A stretch of DNA of 64,000 bases from Ciona savignyi (taxonomy: Eukaryota > Chordata > Ascidiacea > Phlebobranchia > Cionidae): assembly GCA_000149265.1 (NCBI GenBank), contig CH003422.1, positions 169,773-233,772 on the forward strand, written 5' to 3'. Shown piece after piece: positions 51,122-63,278 of this stretch (position 1 is its first letter; every line of letters starts with the position of its first letter). A program made the translations under genes and the position numbers. The notes under the pieces are model-generated. The model was not told the origin of the DNA. It was given only the letters and a program-made list of their open reading frames with translations, and made no database searches.

Positions 51122-54100
51122 ATGTCGAGTAGGAATGCTGGCGGTAAGTTGTGTGTATCTTAAACTAGTTCACAAATTAACCTAAATCTTCTAGTGTTCT
51201 TGTGCATTAAATTTTGTCACTATGTGTCGCTTTCATGCAGTAGGTTTGTTGTTCCCCTATGTGTGGTGACTAACACATCCCATGAGAATATGTGGCAGCT
51301 GCATGTGTCTAGCTCACTGTATATTCACTTGTAGGGGATCCAGGTGGAAACAGGGCAACTGGAGATACTCGGACAAAATGTTCTTTAAAAACTTCAAACT
51401 CAAGCTCATTAGGTCAGTTGTTAATTGGTAATGATCTTGGTTGTGACTAATTATGCATATAAGTTGATTATCTTGGGTTTTAGAAATAGTTTACTCGTAG
51501 GATGGGTAGTTTGGTGAGGGTGTGTTTTGTACAACCATATTTATTTAACATGGTTTTAGATAATATTGTGAATGGTTCAGTTTTCAGCGCCTGAAAACAT
51601 TTGTGTATAGATTTGGATAACTCGTAAAATGTTGGTACTTGGTAGGTAAGATTGGCAGAATGTTGGGGCGGCGGGCTCGAGAAAAGTCGGTAGACAACTC
51701 GCTCTTCTCCGTTGGTTGTATCACTAGAGGGCAAATGAGCAGATTAAAACAAATATCAAGTGATGACCTCGATGTGGTAACAACGTCTCTAATAAAGAAG
51801 ACGACTCAAAATGCCGCTGGTAGTTCTGGTGGTACCAATTCGAACAAGTCTAAGCATGTGGTAAGTATCATGTGCTGGTTGCTTAACAATCAAGACCATA
51901 TCCAATAGTTTCCATCGGGATCATTCTATGTTTTATATTGTGTATGTCACAATGATGTGAATGTGATGTCAAAAAAACGGTTATGTATCCACAACAGACC
52001 AACCAAGGTTGGCATAGATCTTCCTAACATATTAATAATTCTGGGAAGTTTTTAGTAAGTGCATTCATAGTAGTACTGGTATTGTAATGTTAAGCTGCTG
52101 CACTGATATTGTAATATTGGTTTTGTAGCATTAGTTAAAATTGCACAGGATTAGCATGTGTTAGAATAGGATGGAATATTAAGGTTTTATCCCTGTGAAT
52201 GGAAAAACACAAACAGCTTTATTACTGGTAAATGTCAGATTAACCTATACTAATCCTTTATAGAGCTATTACAGTGCACTGTATGTTTTGAGACGATAGT
52301 AGAACCCATTAATCCACTGTGTTCAGGTGATATCCACTAAGTACCCTACCAGTGGACACAACTGACTAGCTTGAGCTAACCATTCAAACTTCCCGAAGTA
52401 TGCCTCACTTGTGGCTGGTGCTGCAACAAATGCATAAATAGGAAACCAATAGTGGAAATTAAATTCCCCAAAACCCTCAGATGTTACGATGCAACGACCA
52501 GACTTCCATCCCAGCTTGCTGCTATTTTTATTCCTTTGCTCTCTAACCTTCATCAAACTTAACATGAAAATATTAAGTGTTTGGTTGAGCTTCTGGTTTA
52601 AATTGTTGCTTTGTGGTTAAAGCGGCACTGATGCATATATACATGTAGGACAGACGCTACTATCCTAAATTAGGTGGGAATGGTGGAATATATACTGAAA
52701 TATTTTTCTCACATAATGTATTTTGAGGGCAACCACAGCTTTGTGTGGCTTAACTGTTTCTGTGTAGTTTAGCCTAAATTGCTAGTTTTGCTTTCAACCA
52801 CTTATTAGATATCACTGGGCAAATTAAGTGGTATACTCATTTGAACAATAAGTCAATATGGAACCTTATGCTCACAGTCAAATTGTGTTTCAGTGTGTGG
52901 ATGTCACATTGAAATAATGCAAATATACTTGCTTAGTCACCGACCCTTGTTACAATGGACTAATTTTCACGAAGTTGATGCCGGTTGCTATAAAATCTCA
53001 ATTAAAAGAATCAGAAGACTTATTTTCAATAAGCAATAGTGTACCACAGAACTCAAAAGCGATAGATACTTCCATACCATTGACTGTCTATAGGCAGTTG
53101 AGGGTAGAAGCTTATATTCATTTCACACTTCGATCACCCACTGTGCTTGGTCCAACCCCCATTGTAACCACACTGTTGAATGCTTTGCATCGCATAGCAC
53201 TGAAACGGTCGGAAGTGCCATGACGTAATTAAGTCGCTTAATTCTCTTCTTCTGTCTGGTTCATTTTCATATTCAACCCAGAGTTGTACACCGTGATGTT
53301 AGGTCAATATTTGTAATTCGATCCGAGTTATCACCGAATGCGCGCTGTCAAGTTAGAACTCGCCTTGTTGTTGTTCAAAATTTCAAACCAACGTGTTGAA
53401 ACTTCGCAGCGGTTGCATGTTTTGGGAGCGAGGTATCAAGTGAGGTTATTTGTTACGAGGCAACGATAAGGAAACGTTGCGAGCATCTGATATTTGGTGT
53501 TAATACAGTCGGCAACTTACATTAAACCACTTGACTTTGCATCGCCTTCTTCCCCACATATCGAGTCGAATTTTCCGCGGCTTATCGATGCGATCAATGC
53601 GAGTTGGCAAGTGCCGGCCGCATTATTCGCTGCTATAAGCGGTAGGTGTAGCTATTTATACGAGGCAGCTGAAGTTATTGACGCGAACGCTTTCCCTCAA
53701 GTATTGGCGTTTTGGGATATTATGTTATCTTCACGAGTCGGTCAAGCGTAGAACCACTCGAGCCAGCTGTCAGCTGTAGTAAACTGGATAGTAATTGGTG
53801 GAAAGTATATGAAGTGGTGTATTGAACTATGAAACCATCGACAGATAGCGATTGCTTGTTTAACTTGAATAATAGTGTTACGACAGCGAGTGCCTTCAGT
53901 GTGTAGTCGTGTGTGACGGCACGAGGATCCACGCGCGCAGGCACACACAAGAGCACATGCTGTGTTACAGTGTCTAGAATTCGCAATTAGTTCATCGCGC
54001 GTGGGTCTTGCGTCATAATTGTACTCATGAGTTGATAACATATGCTCGTTTGCGGCGACTTCGATATACATATAAGATATGACATAGTACGTAGCTGCTG

Positions 54101-57100
54101 GGAACAGATGTATAACACACTACATAGACACGTGTAGTTTATGTTCTAATATTGACTGGAGCCTCAACCCAACAAGAGATTCTCCACAAATCAAATGTTT
54201 AAATAATCAATAGTGTTACCCCGATATAATGATTTGTTTAGTTTTCAACCAAAAACTTAAAACTATTTTCTTTAACTGGGAACTTCCCCAATAAGTTACC
54301 ATTTGTTAAGCTGGCTGGCTTAATTTGTCTGCACAACAACTCCCCACCAGTGACCTTTGATATTTACGGATAATTTACAGAGTGTTAGGAGTAAATAGGC
54401 ATGCTCCACAATACTCAGCTGCTGATGATAAATAGTGTGGCACGACGACTGCACTTCTCCACTGTGCACAAGTGTGCAACACGTAACTGACCCTCCTACT
54501 CTGCAGATGAAACGCAAACATGATGCTGAGACATCAAGAGAGCCTGAGAAGAAACCTTGCAAAGCTTCAGTGAGGTGAGGAATGGAACTTATGTTGTTGT
54601 GGGACAAATTTTTAGAAACGAAAGATGCTGTTATGATGAGTCACTCTAATCATTTAAAGATGGTTCCAAACATTTTTTTATCCTTCATCGTTTTTTTTTT
54701 AAATGATTCACTTTCACAGTCTGCAAGTTTAAACCACTCCTTTAATATTTTGCGAGTATAATGGGCCATCAAAATTACATGACTCAGAAACAGGACTAGT
54801 AAATTCTACACATTGAAGAAGCTGCTATATTCTTATGTACACGAGTTATTTCTGCTTTTATCTAACAAGTATATGCATGGCAGCAATATACCGAGGCATG
54901 TTACCGCCGTGACCAATGACGTCAACCCAAAGAAAAGGAAGGATCTTCGAAGTCGAACTACATCAACTGAAAGTTCCAGCAGCAACAGGTGATCTTGATA
55001 AGCCACGAAACTATCAATCACCAATGCAGACAGTGCTATCACTGGGAATGTAGTCACTGGATTTATTTGGAAACGAAATTCCTTTGAATTTGAATTTTGG
55101 AAAAAAGATTCGATTAAACAAGAATGTCAGTCTTATTTAAAATGTTTAACCAGCAAGAGTGTCGTATCTACAACTGTAATATATAAGGAGTTGTAATTGA
55201 ATAATTAAATGATTAATGAATTGGAAGTATTCAACCTTTCCTAATCAGATAATATGGATTTTAAACATAATAGCAAGTTTAGTTTAATACGCTTGATAAA
55301 AAGTATCAAGCTTATACTTCTAACCACACACATATTGTCAGTTCATCATGTAAGGAAAGCAATGGAATTCTCACTGCTCCTTCCACACCAACAAAAAAAC
55401 CAGTGGTTCCTGGAGACACAGCATGGCTACAGAGGTACATCTTGTTTGTGGTAGGCTATAAGAGTCTGCTTCTTAGGTGTATATCAAATAAGTTTTTAAT
55501 GTACCCAGACAACCACATTTTTAGTGAATTACAACTAAGAGTGTCGAGGGGATGAGATATGTTTGATTTCCAGTCTACGCTACAATAATAAAGTTCAATA
55601 CAATTAATCTTGTATGCAATATGGTACAACTGAATGACATAAACACCCAGCATAATAATATGCAGGTTCCTGCAGTGGAACTCGAGGGAAAAGATTGAAA
55701 TGTTGGAGCACCTGATCGGGGTGTGTCAACCACACGAGGTCAGACACATGCTTGAGGTTATCGAACCACAGTTTCAACGAGATTTCATTTCTTTACTTCC
55801 AAAAGAGGTTTGTACATATGTATTTTATGCAGTTCTATGCTGTGTACCGTTAGACAGGATGGTAATTTTGGGTGCAATGACATTGGTATAGGATCGTTCA
55901 GATTGCCTTGCACTTAAGACCGGGTGACAAAACTATTTGTTCAGTATTTTTCACTTCTGTCAATTTAAAAGGATACAATTAAATTCATGATTATTTGTTG
56001 GTATCACGAATGCAACCGTCATCATAGTGAGTTGGGTGGTATAATGCATCTTGATATTCCAGCTTGCGTTGTACGTGCTGAGCTTCCTTCATCCTCGTGA
56101 CTTGTTGCTGGCAGCGCAGACATGCAGGTACTGGAGGGTGTTGTCGGAGGACAACCTCATGTGGAGGGAGAAGTGTGCGGAGGAAGGGATCAATGAGCCG
56201 TACATCAGCAAGATCATGAGAGGAGGATGCAAGAGGGCAGGGAGTGTGTGGAAATCCTCTTTCTTACGTCAAGCTCGTATTGAGACTAATTGGAGGAACG
56301 GCAATACTAAACCACCAAAAGTAAGCTACCACACATTAGCCATTAAAGTATGGATTCCAAAAAAATAGATTGTGACCTTAATTTTCAACATTTAAATTCT
56401 AAAAAAAAACTGTTCAATATGGCTTAAACTTTATAGTAACAGGCATAGTTTAAAATGGTAATTTGTTGTTATACCACTGGCATATTGGAAAATTTATTAC
56501 ACCTATAATCTACAGTTACTGAAGGGCCACGATGACCATGTTATCACCTGCCTTCAATTCAATGGAACTCGTATCGTTAGTGGCTCCGATGACAACACAT
56601 TGAAAGTGTGGTCTGCAGTGTCAGGAAAGGTTGGTGCCGTCACCTGTGTAATTATACTCTTCGTTCTGCTGCAAACCTTGTTTTAGACAAAATGTATTTA
56701 AACCTTGATTAAAAAAACTAATAAACATCGTCTCTGGTGTGAAAACATGGTTCTATCAGCAATAGTTTCCACAGTGGTTACCTTTTGACCCCTATTCACT
56801 GTACCATGCAGTGCCTTCGAACACTGACCGGACATACAGGAGGGGTGTGGGCCTCGCAGATGCGTAAGAATCTTATAATCAGCGGCTCAACAGACCGGAC
56901 ATTGAAGATATGGAATGCTGACACAGGTTGGCAGTATTGTATTACTTGCACAATCTAGAATACAGTACAATATAACCTTGAAATAGAAATAATTATGGAA
57001 AAAATTAATACTGCCATTTCAAGAAAGTCTGTATAGCTTGAATTTCTGCAGTAGGACCTACGTTTCTAGATGTGGCAATGTCAGTTTAACATAAATTAGT

Positions 57101-59020
57101 AACTGGCAACACAAGTATCCAACTGTGATGAGAAGAGAAGTAACGTGTTGTTTTACAGGTTCATGCATGCACACGCTGTATGGCCACACTTCAACTGTGC
57201 GATGTCTCGCCCTGCATGGCAACATGTGAGTATTTCTTATTAATATCTTGTCTGTCATAGCTTTGTGGGAGGTTAATGGAAGAATGCAACACAGCTAGCT
57301 ATGCACAATTTAACAGAATAAAAGCTTCATCAGCCTTTTGCTGTTTCTTGTAGTTGTATTTAAATTTATCAAGCATATCAATTAAGGATTTGAACATTTT
57401 GACAGTGACATAATTACAAATGGGTGAATCTTTGGACAGTCGTAGACACACCTAGTTTTAATGATAATATTTTGTTCAGTGTTTTGATGATTTATTTTCT
57501 TACAATATTGCTTCGTGTAGTAATTATTACATCATAATGCCTAGTGTGGTGAGCGGGTCACGTGACGCAACCCTTCGAGCGTGGAACATCGACACGGGTG
57601 AATGCCTCCATTGTCTGGTTGGACACATGGCGGCTGTCCGATGCGTGTGCTACGACGGCCACCGGGTGGTATCAGGAGCATATGATTACATGGTCAAGGT
57701 GTGGGCACCTGAAACTGAGGAATGTCTGCACACGCTGCAAGGTCACACAAACCGTGTCTATTCACTACAGGTATTTATTGCTTCATAAACATATTGCTCT
57801 GTTTTTCATTCCCTTGTTTATCCATCGCTGGTTGTCGTTAATATAAATAGTGCGTACCGTGTGTCTGCTTGCCATAGATTGTTTAGTATTTCTACAAAAT
57901 AGATTTGTTGGTTAGTGCATCATATTTTAGTTGAAATGTTGTCTGATTGGAACTATTCGTTAGCTCGTCCGGTGTGTTCTTTCCGTTTTTCCTGTGTTAT
58001 ATATCTCATTAATTGTGGCGAAAGATGAAATAAAATAATTATCCAGTTTTCAAACACCAAACTTTTCACTACCCTTCTAAAAGATCTATAATTTCTTCCA
58101 GTTTGATGGCCAGTATGTTGTTAGTGGAAGTCTTGACACTTCAATCAAAGTATGGGAGGTGGAAGGCGGGACATGCTTGCACACACTCATGGGCCACCAA
58201 TCCCTCACATCGGGCATGGAACTTAGGGATAACATTCTTGTCTCTGGCAATGCAGACTCAACAGTCAAAGTCTGGGATATTTTGAGCGGGGAATGTTTGA
58301 AAACGTTAGAAGGTACATAGCTTTTTCTTGTGTGCTTGTTTCCGTATATGGCTGACTTCACCCACACTTGTGGTTTGTATTCCAGGGTCGAACAAACACT
58401 TGAGCGCTGTAACTTGTCTTCAATTCTATGGAAAATTTGTGATTACGAGTTCTGATGATGGTACGGTGAAGTTGTGGGATGTTAAAAGTGGGAAGGTATG
58501 TACGATGTGCTGCTCATGTGTGAGTGTTCATGGGGTGTATCTTCCACTATTGTCAACCGACCCGACACATTTGAATCTATCTGATCGAGAAACATAATGC
58601 TTAAGCAGAGCCGACTTTAGAAGAACCTATGAGCTGAGCCGAAAAGTGTGGTTTAAAATAGAAAAACCATTGCTCCTAAACTGGAATTCTACTGGTAGTC
58701 TATATTGGAATTACTTGAATAAAGATTTGAAAGTTCAAGCAGTTTAAATGAACTTTTTTTTATTTGTTGGTATCACCAAGTCTCACCGGCATAAACAGAA
58801 TGGTGAACATTATGTAACTGCTTGACTACTGCACCACATAACAAATGTTTTGAAATTATAGGTGGTTCGTGATTTGGTGACCCTGGACTCTCGGGGCTCT
58901 GGTGGTGTGGTTTGGCGCATCCGTGCATCTCAAACTAAACTTGTGTGCGCAGTCGGCAGTCGAAACGGGACTGAAGAAACAAAGCTTTTGATGCTTGATT
59001 TTGATTGTGAATCGAAATAG
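51122..59020 (+). CDS. FBXW7: F-box/WD40 substrate receptor FBXW7, 15 exons
   Basis: FBXW7 is the substrate-recognition subunit of an SCF ubiquitin ligase that targets phosphodegron proteins such as cyclin E, Myc and Notch. Exons: 51122-51143, 51335-51412, 51646-51860, 54507-54574, 54884-54988, 55342-55434, 55666-55807, 56063-56320, 56516-56629, 56812-56926, 57159-57225, 57545-57770, 58102-58312, 58386-58495, 58862-59020. Phases agree, giving about 660 residues. The dimerisation/F-box part reads [20 protein letters not shown], then [19 protein letters not shown]. Eight WD40 blades follow from residue about 328. The three arginines that contact phosphodegrons in the family are kept ([24 protein letters not shown]). 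Exon 54507 begins MKRK and matches the common second exon of vertebrate FBXW7 (MKRKLDHG). The three exons before it would be isoform-specific and are not recognisably conserved, so the N-terminal 105 residues are the least certain part. Confidence 0.95.
51861..54506 (+). other. Large FBXW7 intron with possible alternative promoter
   Basis: This 2.6-kb intron separates the three 5' exons from the common exon at 54507. The part from about 53290 to 54060 is richer in G+C and CpG than its surroundings. In vertebrates FBXW7 isoforms differ by first exon, so an internal first exon here is plausible. The frames at 52975-53223 and 53494-53751 show no family similarity, and I do not call them. Confidence 0.35.
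52160..52400 (-). repeat. Degenerate SINE in FBXW7 intron 3
   Basis: AGAATAGGATGGAATATTAAGG, ATCCCTGTGAATGG, GAGCTATTACAGTGCACTG, CCCATTAATCCACTGTGTTC and GTGGACACAACTGACTAGC keep the family order with many substitutions. Confidence 0.7.
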
Positions 59021-59727
59021 CAACACCCTGCACGTCTCACGACTCTAATTTTTACCACGAATCTATTTTACTTTTTATACCTCATTACCCATTCTTTTCA
59101 TTTTATAAATGTTTTGCCGTTGGTCATGTGTTTGATCGTCGCTGTTTAGGGAATTTCCCCAGTGTGCTTCCACTTGCATGATGTCACAAGCTTCTTCATT
59201 GTTACGCAATGGTGTGTTATTATTGACTCGTGCAGTAAATTGAGCATTAACTTGAATGTGGTGTTACCGCATAATAGATGTCGGGGACATCTGAACTGTC
59301 GCAAATACAAAGCTATATGCTCCACTCTCTCTTGCAATTTAATCGGAACAGACTTCTGTTATTGTAGGGCAAAAATACATTTCAGTAAATGTGCCAAGTC
59401 GTATAATGACGACAAATCAAGCGTCAAAAAGTAGTTACTTTGAAGTTTAAATTGTTATCGATCCAAAAACATCTGGGAAATAACCAACACACCAGCATGA
59501 TAGTCACAGGGAGGCAAATATTCCAATTGTGTATTAACATTTTCTTCCTCCGTAAATTTGTTTGCATTTTATACAATTTTATTCGACTGTTTGAGTGTTA
59601 TTACCGTCAGATTCCCTTTCCCCGAAAATCTTAAACTTTGAAGACTATTAATCCATCACCATGATCTATATATTAATGTATAGGTAATTTGCGACTTACA
59701 AATGGTGGCGGGAAAACTCAAATTTTC

Positions 59728-59733
59728 AATAAA
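59728..59733 (+). terminator. Possible FBXW7 polyadenylation signal
   Basis: AATAAA about 710 nt after the FBXW7 stop. No closer canonical hexamer was noticed, so a 3' UTR of about 0.7 kb is possible. Confidence 0.3.
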
Positions 59734-59827
59734 TCAAATATAGGTCAGGTCTGCACGGTGGTGGATTGTTGATGACGTATATTTAAAATAAACTGCACAA
59801 GGGTTGCTCTAGATGGCGTATAACCAA

Positions 59828-60090
59828 TTGAGGCCTCTATATGCGGCAGGATGTGACGAGTGGTTGCCTTCCTTAGTCATTGTTTTTAAACGAGTGTTCT
59901 GCCGAGTAACAGTTGTGGCGATTCCCCAATGTTTGTTTGGTTGAAAGCAACATGTGCTAGGCTGCGCGCCGGTGTTCTCGTTTCGCTGGAAAGTTTTGTA
60001 ATATTGGAGCATGTGCTTTGTGAAATAAGGCGTTGATTGTGTATCTCCTAGCTGTTTTTTTGGAAAAAGATGCTGATGTACGAATGGGCT
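59828..60090 (+). repeat. Dispersed repeat, copy 2 (partner at 32818-33085)
   Basis: GGCAGGATGTGACGAGTGG, TTCCTTAGTCATTG, TTTGTTTGGTTGAAAGCAAC, ATGTGCTAGG, GGAAAGTTTTGTAATATTGG, AAGGCGTTGATTGTG and GAATGGGCTCAAA align in order with the other copy, same orientation, with moderate divergence. Confidence 0.75.
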
Positions 60091-60109
60091 CAAAAATTTT
60101 CAATTTTTT

Positions 60110-60965
60110 TTAGATTATTCGCTACGCAAAAACATTGGTGGTCCATAGGGGGTCACAATCAAATCAAATCACTATTCAGACGCAAATTACGCTATAGACA
60201 TAAAATAATCATTACTTATATAAAACGACACGCAATAAACATACGGAGAATACTTATATAAAATAGGCCACTCTAGATAATAGTAATGTAATAATCAATA
60301 ATGCTTTAGTAATGATCGTACCCCAATTAAACAGGCGGTGGGTTCACTTGTGGCATTTTGTTGCTATCGGTAGGTTGCGCTAGTCCGGCATCACGTTGGG
60401 TTTCATCAGTGTGGTGGTTCCGAGAAGGCCATAGGAATTGTTTTTTTGGGGAACAAGCACAGCTGCGCGTGCATTAAGGGCTTATGTCAACAATTTTAAC
60501 AAAACTTAATGTAATGCGCAAAAAGACATTACACAAGCCGCGAATTCACTACATAGGGAAACACCAGGGCTGTCCGATTTCTTCGTGCTAACCTTTGGGT
60601 CATGGAAGTTATTCAGCTTATTTCAAATTATCGATGCGCATTGTTTCGTTTTAATCCACTTCTTCACTGCGATCAGGCAATTTCAGTGAGTACTTTGCGC
60701 CTTGCCCAAGGACATGTCGACTATAGCCAAAAGCAATTTTAATTTGTACGTTATTTGGAAACTATGTGATAAACTTTAGTATACCCTGGATATTGTTTAT
60801 TTATTTATGTCTAATAAGTGTTCATATAATCTGGGTATCCCAGGGGTTTTTGTGTCCGCAAGCGAAATGGTTAGGTGCCATTGTATTAGATAACGATGTT
60901 TATTACACAGGCAATAGTTGGCTTGGCTATTAGGTTGGGTTGTTAAACACACGATTACCCTTTTT
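60110..60965. other. Gene-free DNA
   Basis: No exon, RNA gene or repeat family was recognised. A short SINE-like fragment (GCGCCTTGCCCAAGGACATG) lies near 60698. Confidence 0.45.
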
Positions 60966-60969
60966 TTAA

Positions 60970-61110
60970 ATAATAGGATATTCATGTGTATCCACGAAAT
61001 TGAATAACATAAGAGGCGACATTACACGGGAAACTTAAGCGATTGCAAAAAAGTAATCATCAGATTACCTCACTCCCACCACCGGGTTACCGGACTCATT
61101 GCAGTGTGTT
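60970..61110 (-). repeat. Truncated SINE, minus orientation
   Basis: ATAGGATATTCATGTGTATCC, AATCATCAGATTACCTCACTC, CCACCGGGTTACCGG and TTGCAGTGTGTT match the tail-side half, with an insertion or duplication around 61020-61050. Confidence 0.6.
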
Positions 61111-61207
61111 AAACGTGAGAATCATATCACGTAGATTAAATAATAACTAAGATTTTACAATAATTGGCTGTTACAACGTGCATGGCATATATACTAAAGA
61201 AGATAGT

Positions 61208-61516
61208 CTGGTCCGTTGGTCTAGCGGTTAAGTGCGTCACCTTTCAGTCGAAAGGTTGCAGGTGCGAAACTGGTCGCTAGCTAGTCGGTTGTGTCCTTGG
61301 GCAATGCACCTTATGGACATTGCCTGAACCCAACGAATTAATGGGTTCTACTAAATTGAAGGGACGTGTCTATCATATACAACACACTGCAATAGCTCCT
61401 GTAACCCGACGATAGGCGCAAGGTGATCTGACGATTGCCCGTGTGTTAACCCGCTTGGTTTTCCCATTCACGGGGATAAACATGAATATATATATATATA
61501 TATCCTATATCCTAAG
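61208..61516 (+). repeat. Best-preserved main-family SINE
   Basis: This is a full-length plus-strand copy. The A-box-like TGGTCTAGCGGTTAAGTGCG and B-box-like GGTTGCAGGTGCGAAACTGG give the RNA polymerase III promoter layout of a tRNA-derived SINE. The body contains CTAGCTAGTCGGTTGTGTCC, CCCGACGATAGGCGCAAGG and CACGGGGATAAACATGAAT. The tail is an AT dinucleotide run (61489-61502) followed by TCCTATATCC. It serves as the reference for the other copies in this window. Confidence 0.88.
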
Positions 61517-61599
61517 ATGGCTGTACGGACGATGTTTGGCGCGGTTTACGCCAGTCATTTAATAGATGGTTGTTAGTCATATATACTTGACAACGATTC

Positions 61600-61667
61600 C
61601 CCTCATAGGATAGAACACTCGTTATGGGTCCCATTTGAAAAATTGGGACACATATTGTTTTTGTCCG

Positions 61668-61698
<31 letters not shown>

Positions 61699-63246
61699 TT
61701 TTTCTTTTTTTTCGTCAAACGCTTGACAGGCATGGCATGTCGCCCCGACATCTACCAGAAGGAAAAATGGAATCGCAATGAGACTTTGCCATTTGTTAGA
61801 CAACATGGTCTAGATGAACAGAAAACTAAAATTATGGGAGATAAAACCAGGGGAATTCCCCCGGAACGTTAAAAACCAAAACGGTATTTTTTTTCTAAAA
61901 AACTAGCTTTTTGGGGCATAGCGCTTGAACGGCAGCTCCAATTTGAATCAGATTTGGTAAAATGTAAGTGCATTAGTAACTGATTTACCACTTGGAAGAA
62001 ATAAAAAAATTACCTAGGGAAATACCCTAAAAAATAACATTTTGTTTTCAAATCATGATTGTGACAGGCACGCCATGTCGCCCCGACATCTACCGTAAGG
62101 AAAAATGAAATCGCAATTAAACTTTGGTATTTGTTACACAACATGGTATAGATGAACAGAAACCAAAAGTTTGGGGGATAAATCCAGGGGAATTCCCCGG
62201 GGGCGTTAAACACCAAAACGGTATTTAAAAAAAAAAAATTAGCTGTTTTGGGCATGGCGCTTGAACGACTGCTTCAATCTGATTCAGATTTCGTGGAATG
62301 TAAGTGCATTACCTACTAATTTAACAATTAGAAAAAATAAAAAAAATTATTTAGGAAAATACCCTAAAAAAACATTTTGTTCTCAAATTATGATTGTGAC
62401 AGGCATGGCATAACGCCCTGACATCTACCAAAGGAATAATAGAATAGTAACAAAACTTGGTCATTTGTTAGACAACATGGTCTAAATACGCAGTAAAAAA
62501 ATTGTGGGTGATAAATCTAGGGGAATTCCCCTGAGACGTTAAAATCCAAAACGGTTATTTTTCTAAAAAAATTAGCTTTTCGGGCCATAGCGTTTGAACG
62601 GCTTCTCTAATTTTGATCAGATTGAGTGGAATGCTGGATCGTTACCCACCCTATGTCAATTAAAAGAAAGAAAACATTTACTTAGGGTAACTCCCTTAAA
62701 AACGAACATATGTTCCTGACTCATGATTGTGACAAGCATGCAACATTGCACTGACATCTTCAACAAGGATTCGTCAAATTGAATTAAAACTTTAAGAATT
62801 GTTAGATAACATGACCTACATATGTAAAAACAGAAACTTATGTACTAAGCCCATGGGAAATTCCCCGAAGCCATCAAAAACTAAATCGGGCTGTTTTAGG
62901 AATTTAGCTTCATTTCACTACAGCGCTTGACAAGAAGCTTTAATTTAAAACATTTGTGGTGAAATGTTCGTAAATCTAAAAAAACGATTGTTTTTTTTTA
63001 CCTACAAATAGAGAAGAAGTTTGGTTTGATAACTTTGGGACCCATGCGTTTATGCTTGCAGAAACAAAAACTACATACTCATTGTATAAGATACAAAATG
63101 TGGTTAGGGACCCTGTAGCAGTAGCATGAATATATGGCATACAACATGTGTTTTACAAATAGTGGTGGTTAAACACGTGTTTGGACACTCTCTAGTTTCA
63201 TTATGGGTCCCATTTGAAAAATTGGGACACATATTGTTTTTGTCCG

Positions 63247-63278
<32 letters not shown>

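Noticed and set aside
53494..53751. 85-residue frame in the large FBXW7 intron as an alternative exon
   Set aside because: Its only start is a GTG, and no family similarity was seen; kept only as part of a possible promoter region.
61208..61290. A functional tRNA gene
   Set aside because: The A and B boxes are present, but the sequence continues into the SINE body and recurs many times with it; no proper acceptor stem or anticodon arm could be assigned.
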